A DNA stretch of 64,000 nucleotides from Proteobacteria bacterium SG_bin4 (GCA_002083395.1 LWDH01000039.1:29879-93878); one strand, 5' to 3'; positions 37,810 through 46,585 are shown, counted from the first letter of the stretch. The notes: generated by a model from the sequence alone, not told the origin. Made by a program: numbers and translations.

Positions 37810-38331
37810 ATGAACCATTCACGCAAATCAGTTACTAGCGCGATTGCGGCGCTATCGCTATGGGCATTGTCCAGCCACGTTTCCGCGCAGGATTTCCCGA
37901 CGCAAAAAGTGTTACCGTTGGAATTATCAACCCAGGCAGCGATGGCGGCAATCAAAAAATGTCACGACGACGGTTTTAAAGTCAGCGTGGCGATCGTCGA
38001 TCAGGCTGGGTTGCTCAAGGTGCAACTGAAAGCCGATGGCGCCGGGCCGCACACGTTGGATAGCAGCCGCCGCAAAGCTTACACTGCCAACAGCCTGCGC
38101 GATTCGACGCATAAATACGCGGTATTGGTCACGCAAAAGCCGGAGTTGCAAAGCCTGACGCGTCTGAACGACAACATCTTGCTGCTGGGCGGCGGTTTTC
38201 CAATCAAGATCGGCGGTGAAGTGGTCGGCGGCATTGGCGTCGGCGGCGCGCCCGGCATCGAGTTTGACGAAGTTTGCGCGAGCGCGGCGCTGAAGGTTTT
38301 GAAAGCAGACGATACCTTCGAACGCAAGTAA
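37810..38331 (+). CDS. GlcG/HbpS-like exported protein
   Basis: 173 residues; ATG preceded by AAAGGAG. A signal peptide (1-26, ending SAQ) directs it to the periplasm. The single domain shows the GlcG/HbpS pattern: AAMAAIKKCHDDGFKVSVAI, VDQAGLLKVQLKADGAGPHT and GGFPIKIGGEVVGGIGVGGA. HbpS binds heme and senses redox stress in Streptomyces; many proteobacterial homologues are uncharacterised. It ends directly at the stop of the convergent holB. Confidence 0.88.
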   Translation: MNHSRKSVTSAIAALSLWALSSHVSAQDFPTQKVLPLELSTQAAMAAIKKCHDDGFKVSVAIVDQAGLLKVQLKADGAGPHTLDSSRRKAYTANSLRDSTHKYAVLVTQKPELQSLTRLNDNILLLGGGFPIKIGGEVVGGIGVGGAPGIEFDEVCASAALKVLKADDTFERK

Positions 38332-39372
38332 TCAGCGCGGCTGCGCCAGCGCGGCGTAAGCGATAAACAAATCTTCCAGAAACAGGCGCGGATTCAATGG
38401 ATGATGCGCCAGTTTCTGTTTATGGTTCAGTTCCCGGAAAAATGCGCCGCACGCGAGCGGATCGAGTTGACTGCTCAGCGCCTGGATCGCCGGCAACTGC
38501 TTCAGAAAATAACGGGCTTTGCCGGTGGCGCGGTAACTGACCAAGTCATAACACCATTTCTGCAGCCAAGTGACAACGACCGGCAAGCTGTTTTGCTGCA
38601 ACGCTTCGGCCAGTAGCAGCGGATCGAGCCGTTTGGGATCGGCGACCTGGCGGATAAATTGCTCGAACGATTGCGCATCGTCGCCTTGCGCGAGCTGCAG
38701 CGCTAACAGCGGCGAATAACCGGCGGCGGCAAGGTATTGCTCCGCATCGTTAATCCCTTGCTGCCGTAACCACGTGAGCGACGCCGTTATATCCGGCGCC
38801 GGCATCGTTAATTGCTGGCACCGGCTGCGGATGGTCGGCAGCAAATGCTGCGCCTGATGCGTAACCAACAGGAACAACACGTCCGGCGGCGGCTCTTCGA
38901 GTTTTTTCAGCAACGCGTTGGCGGCGGCGGTATTCATCGCTTCCGCCGGATAGATCAAAATGATCTTATAGCCGCTTTGATGGCCGGTCAGATAGACAAA
39001 ATCGTTCAGTTTGCGGATTTGCTCGATGCCGATTTGCTGGCTGGCGCTTTTCTTGGCCGCCTTATCGGTGGATACATCATCGCCTTCGGTTTTAGCGGCA
39101 CTGCCTTCCGCAGCAACGGTCAGCGCTTCCGGCAACACCGCGTGGAAATTCGGGTGACCGTTTTGCTCGAACCAACCGCAGCTAACACACTGGCCGCACG
39201 CTTGCCGGTTGGTTGCCGGTGCGGTGCACAGCAACGACTGAGCCAATAGGCGGGCAAAATCGTACTTGCCGGTGCCTTTTTTGCCCTTGAGCAACACCGC
39301 ATGCCCCCAAAGCGAACGGCTTTGCAGCAACTTCTGCCCGATTGCTTGTTGCCAGGGATAAATGTCATTCAT
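38332..39372 (-). CDS. holB: DNA polymerase III delta' subunit
   Basis: 346 residues. AAA+ clamp-loader fold with a Walker A-like GKKGTGKYDFARLLAQ, a zinc module (CTAPATNRQACGQCVSCGW), then PAEAMNTAAANALLKKLEEP and the TIRSRCQQL block (SRC motif). A stretch at about residues 95-115 (AEGSAAKTEGDDVSTDKAAK) is a hydrophilic insertion. It is part of the clamp loader that places the beta clamp on primed DNA. It overlaps the tmk stop by eight bases; tmk-holB is the usual order. Confidence 0.95.
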   Translation of the reverse strand: MNDIYPWQQAIGQKLLQSRSLWGHAVLLKGKKGTGKYDFARLLAQSLLCTAPATNRQACGQCVSCGWFEQNGHPNFHAVLPEALTVAAEGSAAKTEGDDVSTDKAAKKSASQQIGIEQIRKLNDFVYLTGHQSGYKIILIYPAEAMNTAAANALLKKLEEPPPDVLFLLVTHQAQHLLPTIRSRCQQLTMPAPDITASLTWLRQQGINDAEQYLAAAGYSPLLALQLAQGDDAQSFEQFIRQVADPKRLDPLLLAEALQQNSLPVVVTWLQKWCYDLVSYRATGKARYFLKQLPAIQALSSQLDPLACGAFFRELNHKQKLAHHPLNPRLFLEDLFIAYAALAQPR

Positions 39373-39991
39373 GCTGCAACAACCGTTGGATGGATTGCTC
39401 GACCGCCGTTTTCACGTCTGTCAGATCACGGCTGCTGTCGATGATTTGAATACGCTGGGGAAATTGCCGCGCACGGTCGAGGTAAGCGTTTCGCACGCGC
39501 TGAAAAAATCCCGCTTGCTCCTGCTCGAAACGATCGGCATCCTTGATGCGGTTAACGCGTTGCTGCCCGATCTCCACCGGCACATCGAAGTACAACGTCA
39601 AATCCGGTTGTAAAGCGCCTTGCACCCAGTGTTCCAGAATTTCCAGCTTGGCGGTATCCAGTCCCCGCCCGCCGCCTTGATAGGCAAAACTGGCGTCGGT
39701 GAAACGGTCGGAAATCACCCATTGCCCCTGCGCCAGCGCCGGTAGAATGACTTTGTCCAGATGCTCACGCCGTGCCGCAAACATCAACAGCGCTTCGGTC
39801 TCGGCGTGCATCGCCATCGATTTGTCCAGCAACAATTCTCGCAAGCGTTCGCCAAGGGGCGTGCCGCCCGGTTCGCGCGTCACCACCGGCTGCAATCCAG
39901 TCTGCTGCAACAGCTCGACGATCCACGCCAATTGCGTCGATTTTCCGGCGCCATCAATGCCTTCCAGTGTAATGAATTTGCCTGGTTTCAT
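39365..39991 (-). CDS. tmk: Thymidylate kinase
   Basis: 208 residues from ATG 39991 (MKPGKFITLEGIDGAGKSTQ); an ATG 24 bases upstream would add an atypical leader. P-loop GIDGAGKST, DR-phosphate motif SDRFTDASFAYQGGGRGLD, and the LID region FEQEQAGFFQRVRNAYL. It phosphorylates dTMP to dTDP. Overlaps holB, its usual partner. Confidence 0.96.
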   Translation of the reverse strand: MKPGKFITLEGIDGAGKSTQLAWIVELLQQTGLQPVVTREPGGTPLGERLRELLLDKSMAMHAETEALLMFAARREHLDKVILPALAQGQWVISDRFTDASFAYQGGGRGLDTAKLEILEHWVQGALQPDLTLYFDVPVEIGQQRVNRIKDADRFEQEQAGFFQRVRNAYLDRARQFPQRIQIIDSSRDLTDVKTAVEQSIQRLLQHE

Positions 39992-40061
39992 GTTTTCCCG
40001 GTTTTCAAGTGCCATCGCAGTCAGTTACCATGGATGATCGTTTAATTTTACTGATTCTAAC

Positions 40062-40652
40062 ATGCACCTTGACGTGATCGGGTTGCTCGATACCGCTCAA
40101 TTCATCGCCTCGCCGAACTGCGACGAACGCCCGCCGGGCACGGACATCAATCTATTGGTGATCCACAACATCAGCCTGCCGCCGGACGAATTCGGCGGCG
40201 ATGGCGTGATCGAACTGTTCACCAACCGCATCGACTCGCAGGCGCATCCTTACTACCAATCGCTGCAAGGCTTGAAAGTCTCGGCACATTTCTTCATCCG
40301 CCGCGATGGCAATTTGATTCAGTTCGTACCCTGCCACAAGCGCGCCTGGCACGCCGGTGTCTCGAACTGGCAAGGCCGTGAGCGCTGCAATGATTTCTCG
40401 ATCGGCATCGAACTCGAAGGCAGCGACACTACATCGTTTACCGATGCACAATATGAAGTTTTAATTGCTCTAACCCAGTGCTTATGCCAAAAGTATCCGA
40501 TTCAGCATATCGCCGGACATTCCGACATCGCCCCCGGCCGCAAAACCGATCCGGGACCTTGTTTTGATTGGCAGCGCTACGCCACCGATGTCAATCGCGG
40601 CGACTTATTCCATGCATCCGGCCATGTCTCAATTGGACATGAAAAACTGTAG
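40062..40652 (+). CDS. ampD: 1,6-anhydro-N-acetylmuramyl-L-alanine amidase AmpD
   Basis: 196 residues. Zinc amidase_2 fold: first His in LLVIHNISLPP, then HFFIRRDGNLIQFVPCHKRA (second His region) and the C-terminal GHSDIAPGRKTDPGPCFDW, with the third ligand Asp and catalytic Lys. The CFGD/RLIxxEVSAH-type positions match cytoplasmic AmpD. It recycles anhydro-muropeptides in the cytosol. No ampE follows; IS debris does. Confidence 0.94.
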   Translation: MHLDVIGLLDTAQFIASPNCDERPPGTDINLLVIHNISLPPDEFGGDGVIELFTNRIDSQAHPYYQSLQGLKVSAHFFIRRDGNLIQFVPCHKRAWHAGVSNWQGRERCNDFSIGIELEGSDTTSFTDAQYEVLIALTQCLCQKYPIQHIAGHSDIAPGRKTDPGPCFDWQRYATDVNRGDLFHASGHVSIGHEKL

Positions 40653-40678
40653 CGCTGCCAAATTCGATCAGCAGTCTC

Positions 40679-40768
40679 AGAAGACAGTGTATCGATAAGC
40701 TCAACCGCCGATCACATAAAGTGCTGGGATTCAGAATCTCGTTTGAGGCCTGCTTCCGATTGCTTTAA
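40679..40768 (+). pseudogene. IS30-like transposase C-terminal remnant
   Basis: One frame reads CIDKLNRRSHKVLGFRISFE to a TAA at 40766-40768, resembling the end of IS30 transposases (LNNRPRKVLGFKTP-type). Only about 28 residues are visible, so the assignment is tentative. Confidence 0.45.
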
Positions 40769-40906
40769 AGACTCACAAACTTATGGCACAGAAACAATCT
40801 CTTGCTCCCATCCATCCCGGTAACGAAAGCGCAATTTGCTTTCCTTTGGAGTTGAAGTTGTCCCCTTTTAACGGATACATCAAATTGTGTATAAAAGAGA
40901 AGGAAG

Positions 40907-41537
40907 ATGGCTCAAAAATACAAACCTGCATATCCAGCGGAATTTCGCTAACAGATGTTGAAATTAGTTGCGATGAGGAAGAATCCTAATCAGCTGTCCA
41001 AAGAATTTGGCTGTCACGTTACTTCGATACAAACGTGGTTTCGCGCAGCGGGCGTTCAATACCGGTCTAATCAGTCGACATCTGGTGTTTTGGTATCCAA
41101 TAACACGCCGTTAAGTTTTAATGAACAACAAAAGCTAACGGAATTGCGCAAGAAGTTAAAACGCGTGGAGATAGAGCGCGGCATATTGGCAAAGGCTACG
41201 ACCTGATTTGCAAACAACAACGACTGATTGGGAAGATATGCCAATTAATCAAGGCAAAACCATGCTCAATTCCCGGCTCGCGCCCTATGTAGAACGCTAG
41301 GTGCTTCACACAGCGGCTACTGTGATTGGATTAAACATCCGCCCAGTCTGTGAACCATTACCAATCACCGGTTGACCGGGCAGATTCTGGCTATTCACCG
41401 TGCCAGTGATTTTACTTACGAACACTCGCGCATTACCGCCGAATTGGCCGATCTAGGAATTTTGGCTAATCACAAACGCGCGGGAAGATTGATGCGCAAA
41501 GCGAAGATCAAGGGAGTAAGCCGCAGAAAAGTGGAAA
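40907..41537 (+). pseudogene. IS3-family transposase remnants (orfA and start of orfB)
   Basis: From ATG 40907 the orfA frame reads MAQKYKPAYPAEFR, then TAA, then in the same frame QMLKLVAMRKNPNQLSKEFG and the leucine-zipper end RKKLKRVEIERGILAKATT. orfB is visible from about 41372 (ILAIHRASDFTYEHSRITAE to KAKIKGVSRRK) and then stops matching, so the integrase core is missing. Non-functional. Confidence 0.75.
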
Positions 41538-41560
41538 CGCTACGAGTTTCTCTCAACAGA

Positions 41561-41722
41561 GAAGAAACCAGAACTGAAGCAACAGATCTGCTCAGAGGTC
41601 TCATTGATAATGATTGTACTGACGCCCAAAGTATCAGGAACAGAATACGCCATCGGCCTGCATGGCGGCCTTGCCGGAATTTTGACAGTTGCGGCAGGCA
41701 AGCAGCAAAAGATTAGCGATAA
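41561..41722 (+). pseudogene. Serine recombinase C-terminal remnant
   Basis: EETRTEATDLLRGLID in one frame continues after a one-base slip as MIVLTPKVSGTEYAIGLHGG followed by LAGILTVAAGKQ. This is the usual tail of site-specific serine recombinases (RxLIDxIVLTP then LxGxLAGIL). Catalytic and DNA-binding parts are absent. It lies just outside the left attachment site of the island, so it is a relic of an older element. Confidence 0.6.
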
Positions 41723-41926
41723 CGATCCTTTGTTGCAGCAAGTCAAAATGATGACCGAATCAGGTGATCAAAAAAATGGTTGGCAGGAAGATTCTAATGC
41801 TGACGAAATTTCCTCGAAAGAAGATTTGTCAGATAAGAACGAGATGGTTAACCGAAATGCACGCTCATCCCGTAAAGCTGAATCTGCTGAAAAGCCGCAT
41901 GAAACGGCGATTCTCAGCAAGGATGG

Positions 41927-41975
<49 letters not shown>

Positions 41976-42097
41976 ACATTTTAGTATTTATTGATGTTGA
42001 TTAGCATTTAATAAAACTATAAAATCAAATAAAAACAATAATATCACTAAAATTACCTTATTATTTGTGTTGATTAATATTCCGTTATTTTGATATT

Positions 42098-42119
42098 ATT
42101 TCCTTACACCAGCCTTACA
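42098..42119. repeat. Integrase arm-type site, left copy
   Basis: ATTTCCTTACACCAGCCTTA plus CA, identical to 49462-49483. It contains two CCTTACA units 11 bases apart, as arm-type sites often do. It lies inside the element, 17 bases before the integrase start. Confidence 0.6.
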
Positions 42120-42135
42120 CGGGAAATAATCAATA

Positions 42136-43464
42136 ATGAAATGGGATAACTTCACTTCCGAACGAGTCGCATCATTCAAATGCAAATCAGGCGCAAAACA
42201 ATCAATTTATTGGGATGGTAAGACTCCAAGCTTAGGATTGCGTGTCACAGCCAGCGGCGCAAAATCTTACATATTCCAGACCGAGCTGCACGGTAAAACT
42301 ATCCGCATAACTATAGGCAGTTATCCAGCCTTGAGTATTTCAGAGGCACAGGCCGAAGCAAACCGGCTCAAGGTTAAGACCGATCAGGGTATAGACCCGC
42401 GCCAAGAAGCAGCAGAACAACGCACAAAAGATAAAGCCGCACAAGCCTTAGCAAAAAGCAAAGAAGCTTTAGTTAACGATGCTTGGCAAACTTACCTTGC
42501 TTATCAAAAAGACAAAATGCAATATTCCCACATTGAACGCGGCAAACGTTGGGGAGAACGTCATTTTAAAGATCATGAGAACCTTTCACAGGCCGGGGGA
42601 GAACCTAAAAAACGCGGCAAAGGCCTAACAACACAAGGCGTACTGTATCCGCTATTACAGATGCGAATGGCCGACATTAACGCCAAAATATTGAAGGAAT
42701 GGCAAAGGAAGGAAGCGGAAACCAGGGCAAATAATGCCCGCCAAGGCTTTGAAATGTTCCGTGCATTTTGGCGATGGTGTGTATCACGCCCGGAATATAG
42801 CGCGGTTATCGATCCGCAAGCCGTAGAAGGCAAGGATTTACGCGATGAAGTACCGAGCCGGAAAAGTAAGCAATTTGACGTATTGCAACGCTCTCACCTG
42901 TCCGCATGGTTCGCAGCCGTTAGAACATTAAACCCTGTCATTAGCGCATACCTTCAAGCCTTATTATTGACCGGCGCAAGACGTGAGGAAATGGCAAGCC
43001 TGACTTGGCAGGATGTCGATTTTCAATGGAACAGTATTTGGGTAAAAGATAAGGTGCATGAAGAAGGCCGGAAGATTCCATTAACACCCTATCTTGCCAG
43101 CTTACTGGCTGCCCTACCCCGCCGCAATGAATGGGTTTTCAGCAGTCCAGCAGCAACCAATGGCCGAATTGCAGAGCCGCGCATTCCGCATAATAGAGCC
43201 CTATCGATTGCCGGATTGCCACCTGTAACCTTGCACGGATTACGCCGCACTTTTGCCAGCCTTGCCGAATGGGTAGAAATGCCGCGCGGAATCGTGGCGC
43301 AGATCATGGGACACGCACCGAGCGCAACCGCAGAACGCCACTACATTAATCGCCCCCTTGAATTGCTGGCAGTATGGCATGGGAAGTATGAAGCATGGAT
43401 ATTGCAAGAAGCTGGTGTTAATTTTGTACCAACACAAGCAGGCTTGCAGGTCGTTAAACAATAA
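42136..43464 (+). CDS. Tyrosine recombinase (P4-type integrase)
   Basis: 442 residues. N-terminal DUF4102 arm-binding domain (YWDGKTPSLGLRVTASGAKS), a core-binding domain around 160-250, and the catalytic domain with Arg in LTGARREEMASL, His-x-x-Arg in LHGLRRTFASL, and GHAPSATAERHY with the nucleophile Tyr in its usual place. It integrates the element into the initiator tRNA-Met gene. ATG directly after the left arm-type repeat. Confidence 0.95.
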   Translation: MKWDNFTSERVASFKCKSGAKQSIYWDGKTPSLGLRVTASGAKSYIFQTELHGKTIRITIGSYPALSISEAQAEANRLKVKTDQGIDPRQEAAEQRTKDKAAQALAKSKEALVNDAWQTYLAYQKDKMQYSHIERGKRWGERHFKDHENLSQAGGEPKKRGKGLTTQGVLYPLLQMRMADINAKILKEWQRKEAETRANNARQGFEMFRAFWRWCVSRPEYSAVIDPQAVEGKDLRDEVPSRKSKQFDVLQRSHLSAWFAAVRTLNPVISAYLQALLLTGARREEMASLTWQDVDFQWNSIWVKDKVHEEGRKIPLTPYLASLLAALPRRNEWVFSSPAATNGRIAEPRIPHNRALSIAGLPPVTLHGLRRTFASLAEWVEMPRGIVAQIMGHAPSATAERHYINRPLELLAVWHGKYEAWILQEAGVNFVPTQAGLQVVKQ

Positions 43465-43517
43465 TTTTTATTGCTTTATGTTGATATGTGTTAATTAACT
43501 ATTTACAATTCTAACCG

Positions 43518-43796
43518 ATGATAAAAACCTTCCGACATAAAGGAATCGAAACTTTCTTTTTAACGGGGAAGAAAGCAGGGATACAGCCAGCCCATGCCGG
43601 AAAATTACGCATATTATTGACCGCATTGGATAACGCAAAACAGCCGGAAGATATGAATGCTCCAAACTGGAAGCTGCACGGTTTAACCGGCGATCTTGCC
43701 GGGCATTATTCCGTTAAGGTGAGCGGCAATTGGCGTATGACATTTGCCTTTCAAGGTGAAGATGCTGTTTTGGTCGATTATCAAGACTACCACTAA
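43518..43796 (+). CDS. higB: HigB-type toxin (RelE superfamily)
   Basis: 92 residues. MIKTFRHKGIETFFLTGKKA, then GIQPAHAGKLRILLTALDNA and the ending FQGEDAVLVDYQDYH, is the full-length HigB/RelE-like mRNA interferase pattern, with Arg and His residues of the active face kept. Stop is 12 bases from higA. Toxin-first order as in other HigBA modules; likely stabilises the element. Confidence 0.94.
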   Translation: MIKTFRHKGIETFFLTGKKAGIQPAHAGKLRILLTALDNAKQPEDMNAPNWKLHGLTGDLAGHYSVKVSGNWRMTFAFQGEDAVLVDYQDYH

Positions 43797-43808
43797 GGAT
43801 TTTTAAAC

Positions 43809-44096
43809 ATGAGCAGAATGCACAACCCGGCGCACCCCGGCGAAGTTTTAAGGGATTGGTTGCCGGAACAAATGACTGTTACCCAAGCCGCCAAGGAATT
43901 GCAGGTTTCCCGCGTAACACTTTCCAAAGTGCTGAATGGCAAAGCAGGGATTACCGCGGCAATGGCATTACGCCTTTCAGCATGGCTAGGCACAACACCG
44001 GATATATGGCTGGGAATGCAAACGCAATGGGATTTGTGGCAGGCAAAGAAGCAACCGAGACCGGATATTAGACCGCTGGAAAGATTGCTGGCGTGA
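43809..44096 (+). CDS. higA: HigA-type antitoxin
   Basis: 95 residues. MHNPAHPGEVLRDWLPEQMT, VTQAAKELQVSRVTLSKVLN and GTTPDIWLGMQTQWDLW are HigA hallmarks (XRE fold). Neutralises the adjacent HigB and should repress the pair. It differs clearly from the orphan HigA at 36645 in the N-terminus and tail, so the two are not a recent duplication. Confidence 0.95.
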   Translation: MSRMHNPAHPGEVLRDWLPEQMTVTQAAKELQVSRVTLSKVLNGKAGITAAMALRLSAWLGTTPDIWLGMQTQWDLWQAKKQPRPDIRPLERLLA

Positions 44097-44113
44097 AACA
44101 GAGCAACACCGAC

Positions 44114-44172
44114 GCCTGACGGATTCTCAGGCAATAAGCGGGGTCTCAGGTGCTGATACACCTGATAACCCC
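44114..44172 (+). ncRNA. Tandem hairpins between higA and next gene
   Basis: First hairpin: GCCTGA/TCAGGC (44114-44132). Second: GGGGT-CTC-AGGTG / CACCT-GATA-ACCCC, a two-stage stem (44140-44172). No T-run follows. They may form a structured 3' or 5' region, or a small RNA. Confidence 0.4.
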
Positions 44173-44208
44173 TAGCCGCAACGCAACACTTTAAAGGAGT
44201 GTCACATC

Positions 44209-44448
44209 ATGGTTAACGAAAATTTTACCAACATTAATAAGCTAAAAACTGCCGAAATAGAAACAGATCCATTTGACCAAGCGTTTATTCTGCTAACGCG
44301 CGCGCATGGCATGCTGGATACCCTTTTTACTTTGGAAAATTGTGGCAATTCCACAGAGTCGCTTTGTAAAGGATCACTGGCAGCCACGCTTGATGCGGCG
44401 ATGGCATCGATTAAAGAAGCGCAAGACTTACTACTAACCAAAAAATAA
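44209..44448 (+). CDS. Hypothetical small protein of the element
   Basis: 79 residues, with a strong AAAGGAG nine bases before ATG 44209. All-helical, acidic and soluble; the segment DPFDQAFILLTRAHGMLDTL, then LDAAMASIKEAQDLLLTKK, suggests a short helical hairpin. I do not recognise a family. The strong ribosome binding site supports it being real. Confidence 0.75.
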   Translation: MVNENFTNINKLKTAEIETDPFDQAFILLTRAHGMLDTLFTLENCGNSTESLCKGSLAATLDAAMASIKEAQDLLLTKK

Positions 44449-44468
44449 AGCAAGATTCAAGAGCATTG

Positions 44469-44519
44469 CCACCTCTAGCTCGACGGGGCGAAAAGCGGAG
44501 ACCTTCGCCGCCGGGGTGG
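44469..44519 (+). ncRNA. GC-rich hairpin in leader of next gene
   Basis: CCACC pairs with GGTGG and, inside, GCGAA with TTCGC. A GC-rich patch in otherwise AT-rich DNA, 36 bases upstream of the ATG at 44555. Function unknown. Confidence 0.35.
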
Positions 44520-44554
44520 TACTTCATGAGAAGGGCATTAGAAGGGGTGCGTTC

Positions 44555-45124
44555 ATGAAAAAAGACACTAAAAATCAGACAATAAAAAGCCCTTCTGCCA
44601 TAGAAGAATTCCTTAGCACTGAAGAAGGTCAGAAATTTAAAAAGCAGATTGATAAATTGTATGAAGACAATTTGCATCATATAAAAGCCAGAGACATATT
44701 AAAGGGCGCCATACAGACAGCAATAAATAATCCAGCCATGACGCCAGAAGTTAAGGACACGGCAGATTTTTTTATTCTTCTTTTGGACGAAACAGGCAAT
44801 TCATTTAAATATGATGCTGATTCAGTAATAAAGCCTGTCGTAAAAATCGCAAAAGCAGAAGGCCGCGACAAAGGCGGCAAAAAACGCGCAGAAAACGACA
44901 AAAGAACATATTATCTTAAAGAAATCGAAAACGAGGCAATAGCCAATTCCTCCAAATTTAAAATATATGGCTATAAAGCGGAATTTGTCAGAGAGATGAT
45001 GGACGTTTACGGAATTAACGGAATTAATAGAATTAAGGATGGATTATCAGATGATAAAGCCATCATAAACCGTTTAAAACAATTGCAGAAAAAAGGCTTA
45101 ATAGAAAAACTCAATAAGAAATAA
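44555..45124 (+). CDS. Hypothetical Lys-rich protein of the element
   Basis: 189 residues from ATG 44555 with AAGGGG upstream. Highly charged (Lys/Glu/Asp). A central basic stretch KAEGRDKGGKKRAENDKRTY separates an N-terminal helical part from a C-terminal part with repeated INGINRI and LKQLQKKGLIEKL segments. Could bind nucleic acid. AT-rich codons unlike flanking core genes. Not recognised. Confidence 0.75.
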   Translation: MKKDTKNQTIKSPSAIEEFLSTEEGQKFKKQIDKLYEDNLHHIKARDILKGAIQTAINNPAMTPEVKDTADFFILLLDETGNSFKYDADSVIKPVVKIAKAEGRDKGGKKRAENDKRTYYLKEIENEAIANSSKFKIYGYKAEFVREMMDVYGINGINRIKDGLSDDKAIINRLKQLQKKGLIEKLNKK

Positions 45125-45268
45125 AATGTTACAAATACCCCTCAACTAGCTGATTCCACCCTCAGCTAGTTCGTCCCTATCAAGTTCAGCAGATCAAAAA
45201 TAATATGCATCCATCAATTCGCCGCTACGGCAATCCCGCCAAGGCGAACTTCTTCAACAGGAGAAACG

Positions 45269-45499
45269 ATGATGCAAACCGTATCAATCCCCCAAAACCT
45301 GGCCGAAATATCGAAGGGCCGCGATCACATCTTAACGGATGAGATAGCAATCGTAACTAATCACCGACCGCAAACCGTGCGTAAGTCATATTGCATGACC
45401 GGCTCATATTTTGGTGTCCGCCCGGTTAAATTGGGAAATCGCCTTTTGTGGCCGGTTGCAGATGTTGCCAAATTACTGAACGGAGGAGCTGTACGATGA
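45269..45499 (+). CDS. Excisionase/AlpA-like winged-HTH protein
   Basis: 76 residues, with AGGAG five bases upstream. Pattern LTDEIAIVTNHRPQTVRKSY then GVRPVKLGNRLLWPVADVAK is a MerR/Xis-like winged helix with the usual RLLWP beta wing. In satellites such proteins direct excision or activate integrase. Translationally coupled to the next gene through an ATGA overlap. Confidence 0.7.
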   Translation: MMQTVSIPQNLAEISKGRDHILTDEIAIVTNHRPQTVRKSYCMTGSYFGVRPVKLGNRLLWPVADVAKLLNGGAVR

Positions 45500-46059
45500 A
45501 CAATCTGACCGCCATAAAAACCGCCAGTGATAACTCGGAACAGCTTGGAAAAACACTTTCACAAAAGCTAGGGGTAGCCTTGACCGAACAAAGCGCAGTG
45601 AAGGCAAGGCTAAACCAAGAAACCGCAAATTATGCCGCCATCGAAAAAAAGCACATTCTGGATGAAGCTACCGACGCAGAATTGCTTGAAGCCCGGAAAG
45701 TTGTAACGGATTTAACTGTGCAATTGGAGACGATAGACCGGCGCATTGAGTTGATCCGTGAAGCAATTTCCGAAAATGATCTGAAAATCTCCGCAGCAGC
45801 ACAAGCTTTTCGTAACGCAAGAATGTCTTTTTGTTTTCAAGTCCGCGATGAAAAACTTGCGAAGATCAAGCAAAACCAGCAATTCAAAGAGCTTCTTTTA
45901 GCGGCAATGGCCGCAAATTCTTCAAACGGTCAGTTAATGCATTCTTTCCATGTGAAGTCTTTTGTTGAACTATTCATTTCGCAAATTTTGCCCGGTATTA
46001 GCGAGGCCGAAGCGCGGACAGCGACTGAAAAATTCATTAAAGACAACGACTTAGACTAA
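45496..46059 (+). CDS. Hypothetical coiled-coil protein
   Basis: 187 residues from ATG 45496, in ATGA overlap with the preceding gene and with AGGAG upstream. Residues 15-110 form a long coiled coil (AIEKKHILDEATDAELLEAR, TDLTVQLETIDRRIELIREA). The C-terminal part is helical. Reminiscent of small helper proteins in prophages and satellites, but no family is recognised. Followed by a hairpin terminator. Confidence 0.75.
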   Translation: MNNLTAIKTASDNSEQLGKTLSQKLGVALTEQSAVKARLNQETANYAAIEKKHILDEATDAELLEARKVVTDLTVQLETIDRRIELIREAISENDLKISAAAQAFRNARMSFCFQVRDEKLAKIKQNQQFKELLLAAMAANSSNGQLMHSFHVKSFVELFISQILPGISEAEARTATEKFIKDNDLD

Positions 46060-46067
46060 AAATGAAA

Positions 46068-46094
46068 CGCCCGGTGATCAGGCCGGGCGCTTTT
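46068..46094 (+). terminator. Hairpin terminator after coiled-coil gene
   Basis: CGCCCGG pairs with CCGGGCG around TGATCAGG, then CTTTT. Ends the HTH/coiled-coil transcript before the primase gene. Confidence 0.65.
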
Positions 46095-46123
46095 GCAGGC
46101 TACTAATTACAAGGAGTTTGGAA

Positions 46124-46585
46124 ATGAATTTTAGCACAAAATCGTTGCATGTTAGCGACAATTTAACAGAAATACTCAGAAGTTTGCAGAAAGTCAAACA
46201 AACCGGTAACGGTAAATTTATTGCTTGCTGCCCGGTTCATTCAGATCGATCCCCAAGTTTAGCCATAACTGAGAAACCGGACAAAATGATTTTGTTGCAT
46301 TGCTTTGGTTGCGGAGCTGGTGGCGTCGATATTTGCAACGCTTTAGGCATTGATCCGATTAGCCTGTTCCCACCTAACGACAATCTGCGATTCGAGAAAA
46401 AAGCGCGCAGCGGTTTTTCAGCTTGGCAACTGTTTCATGTCTTACACGCCGATCTTGTCCGCTTGACGATCATTGCAAGCGATCTACGAAAGATTGGGGA
46501 ACTATCGAGTGATGACCGGCAATTTATCAGCGAAGTAATTACGCGCATTAACGATGGCCTTTCATACTTGGAGGGCATAAGATGA
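46124..46585 (+). CDS. CHC2 zinc-finger, DnaG-like primase fragment protein
   Basis: 153 residues from ATG 46124, with AAGGAG seven bases upstream. Zinc motif ACCPVHSDRSPSLAI then LLHCFGCGAGG is the CHC2 zinc ribbon of DnaG-type primases, followed by DICNALGIDPISLFPP. The catalytic TOPRIM domain is absent, so this is a stand-alone DNA-binding primase domain; it may work with the downstream ATPase or a host primase. ATGA overlap with the next gene. Confidence 0.85.
   Translation: MNFSTKSLHVSDNLTEILRSLQKVKQTGNGKFIACCPVHSDRSPSLAITEKPDKMILLHCFGCGAGGVDICNALGIDPISLFPPNDNLRFEKKARSGFSAWQLFHVLHADLVRLTIIASDLRKIGELSSDDRQFISEVITRINDGLSYLEGIR

Noticed and set aside
40783..40989. A 68-residue protein-coding gene
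   Set aside because: It overlaps the better-supported IS3 orfA remnant in another frame and matches nothing.
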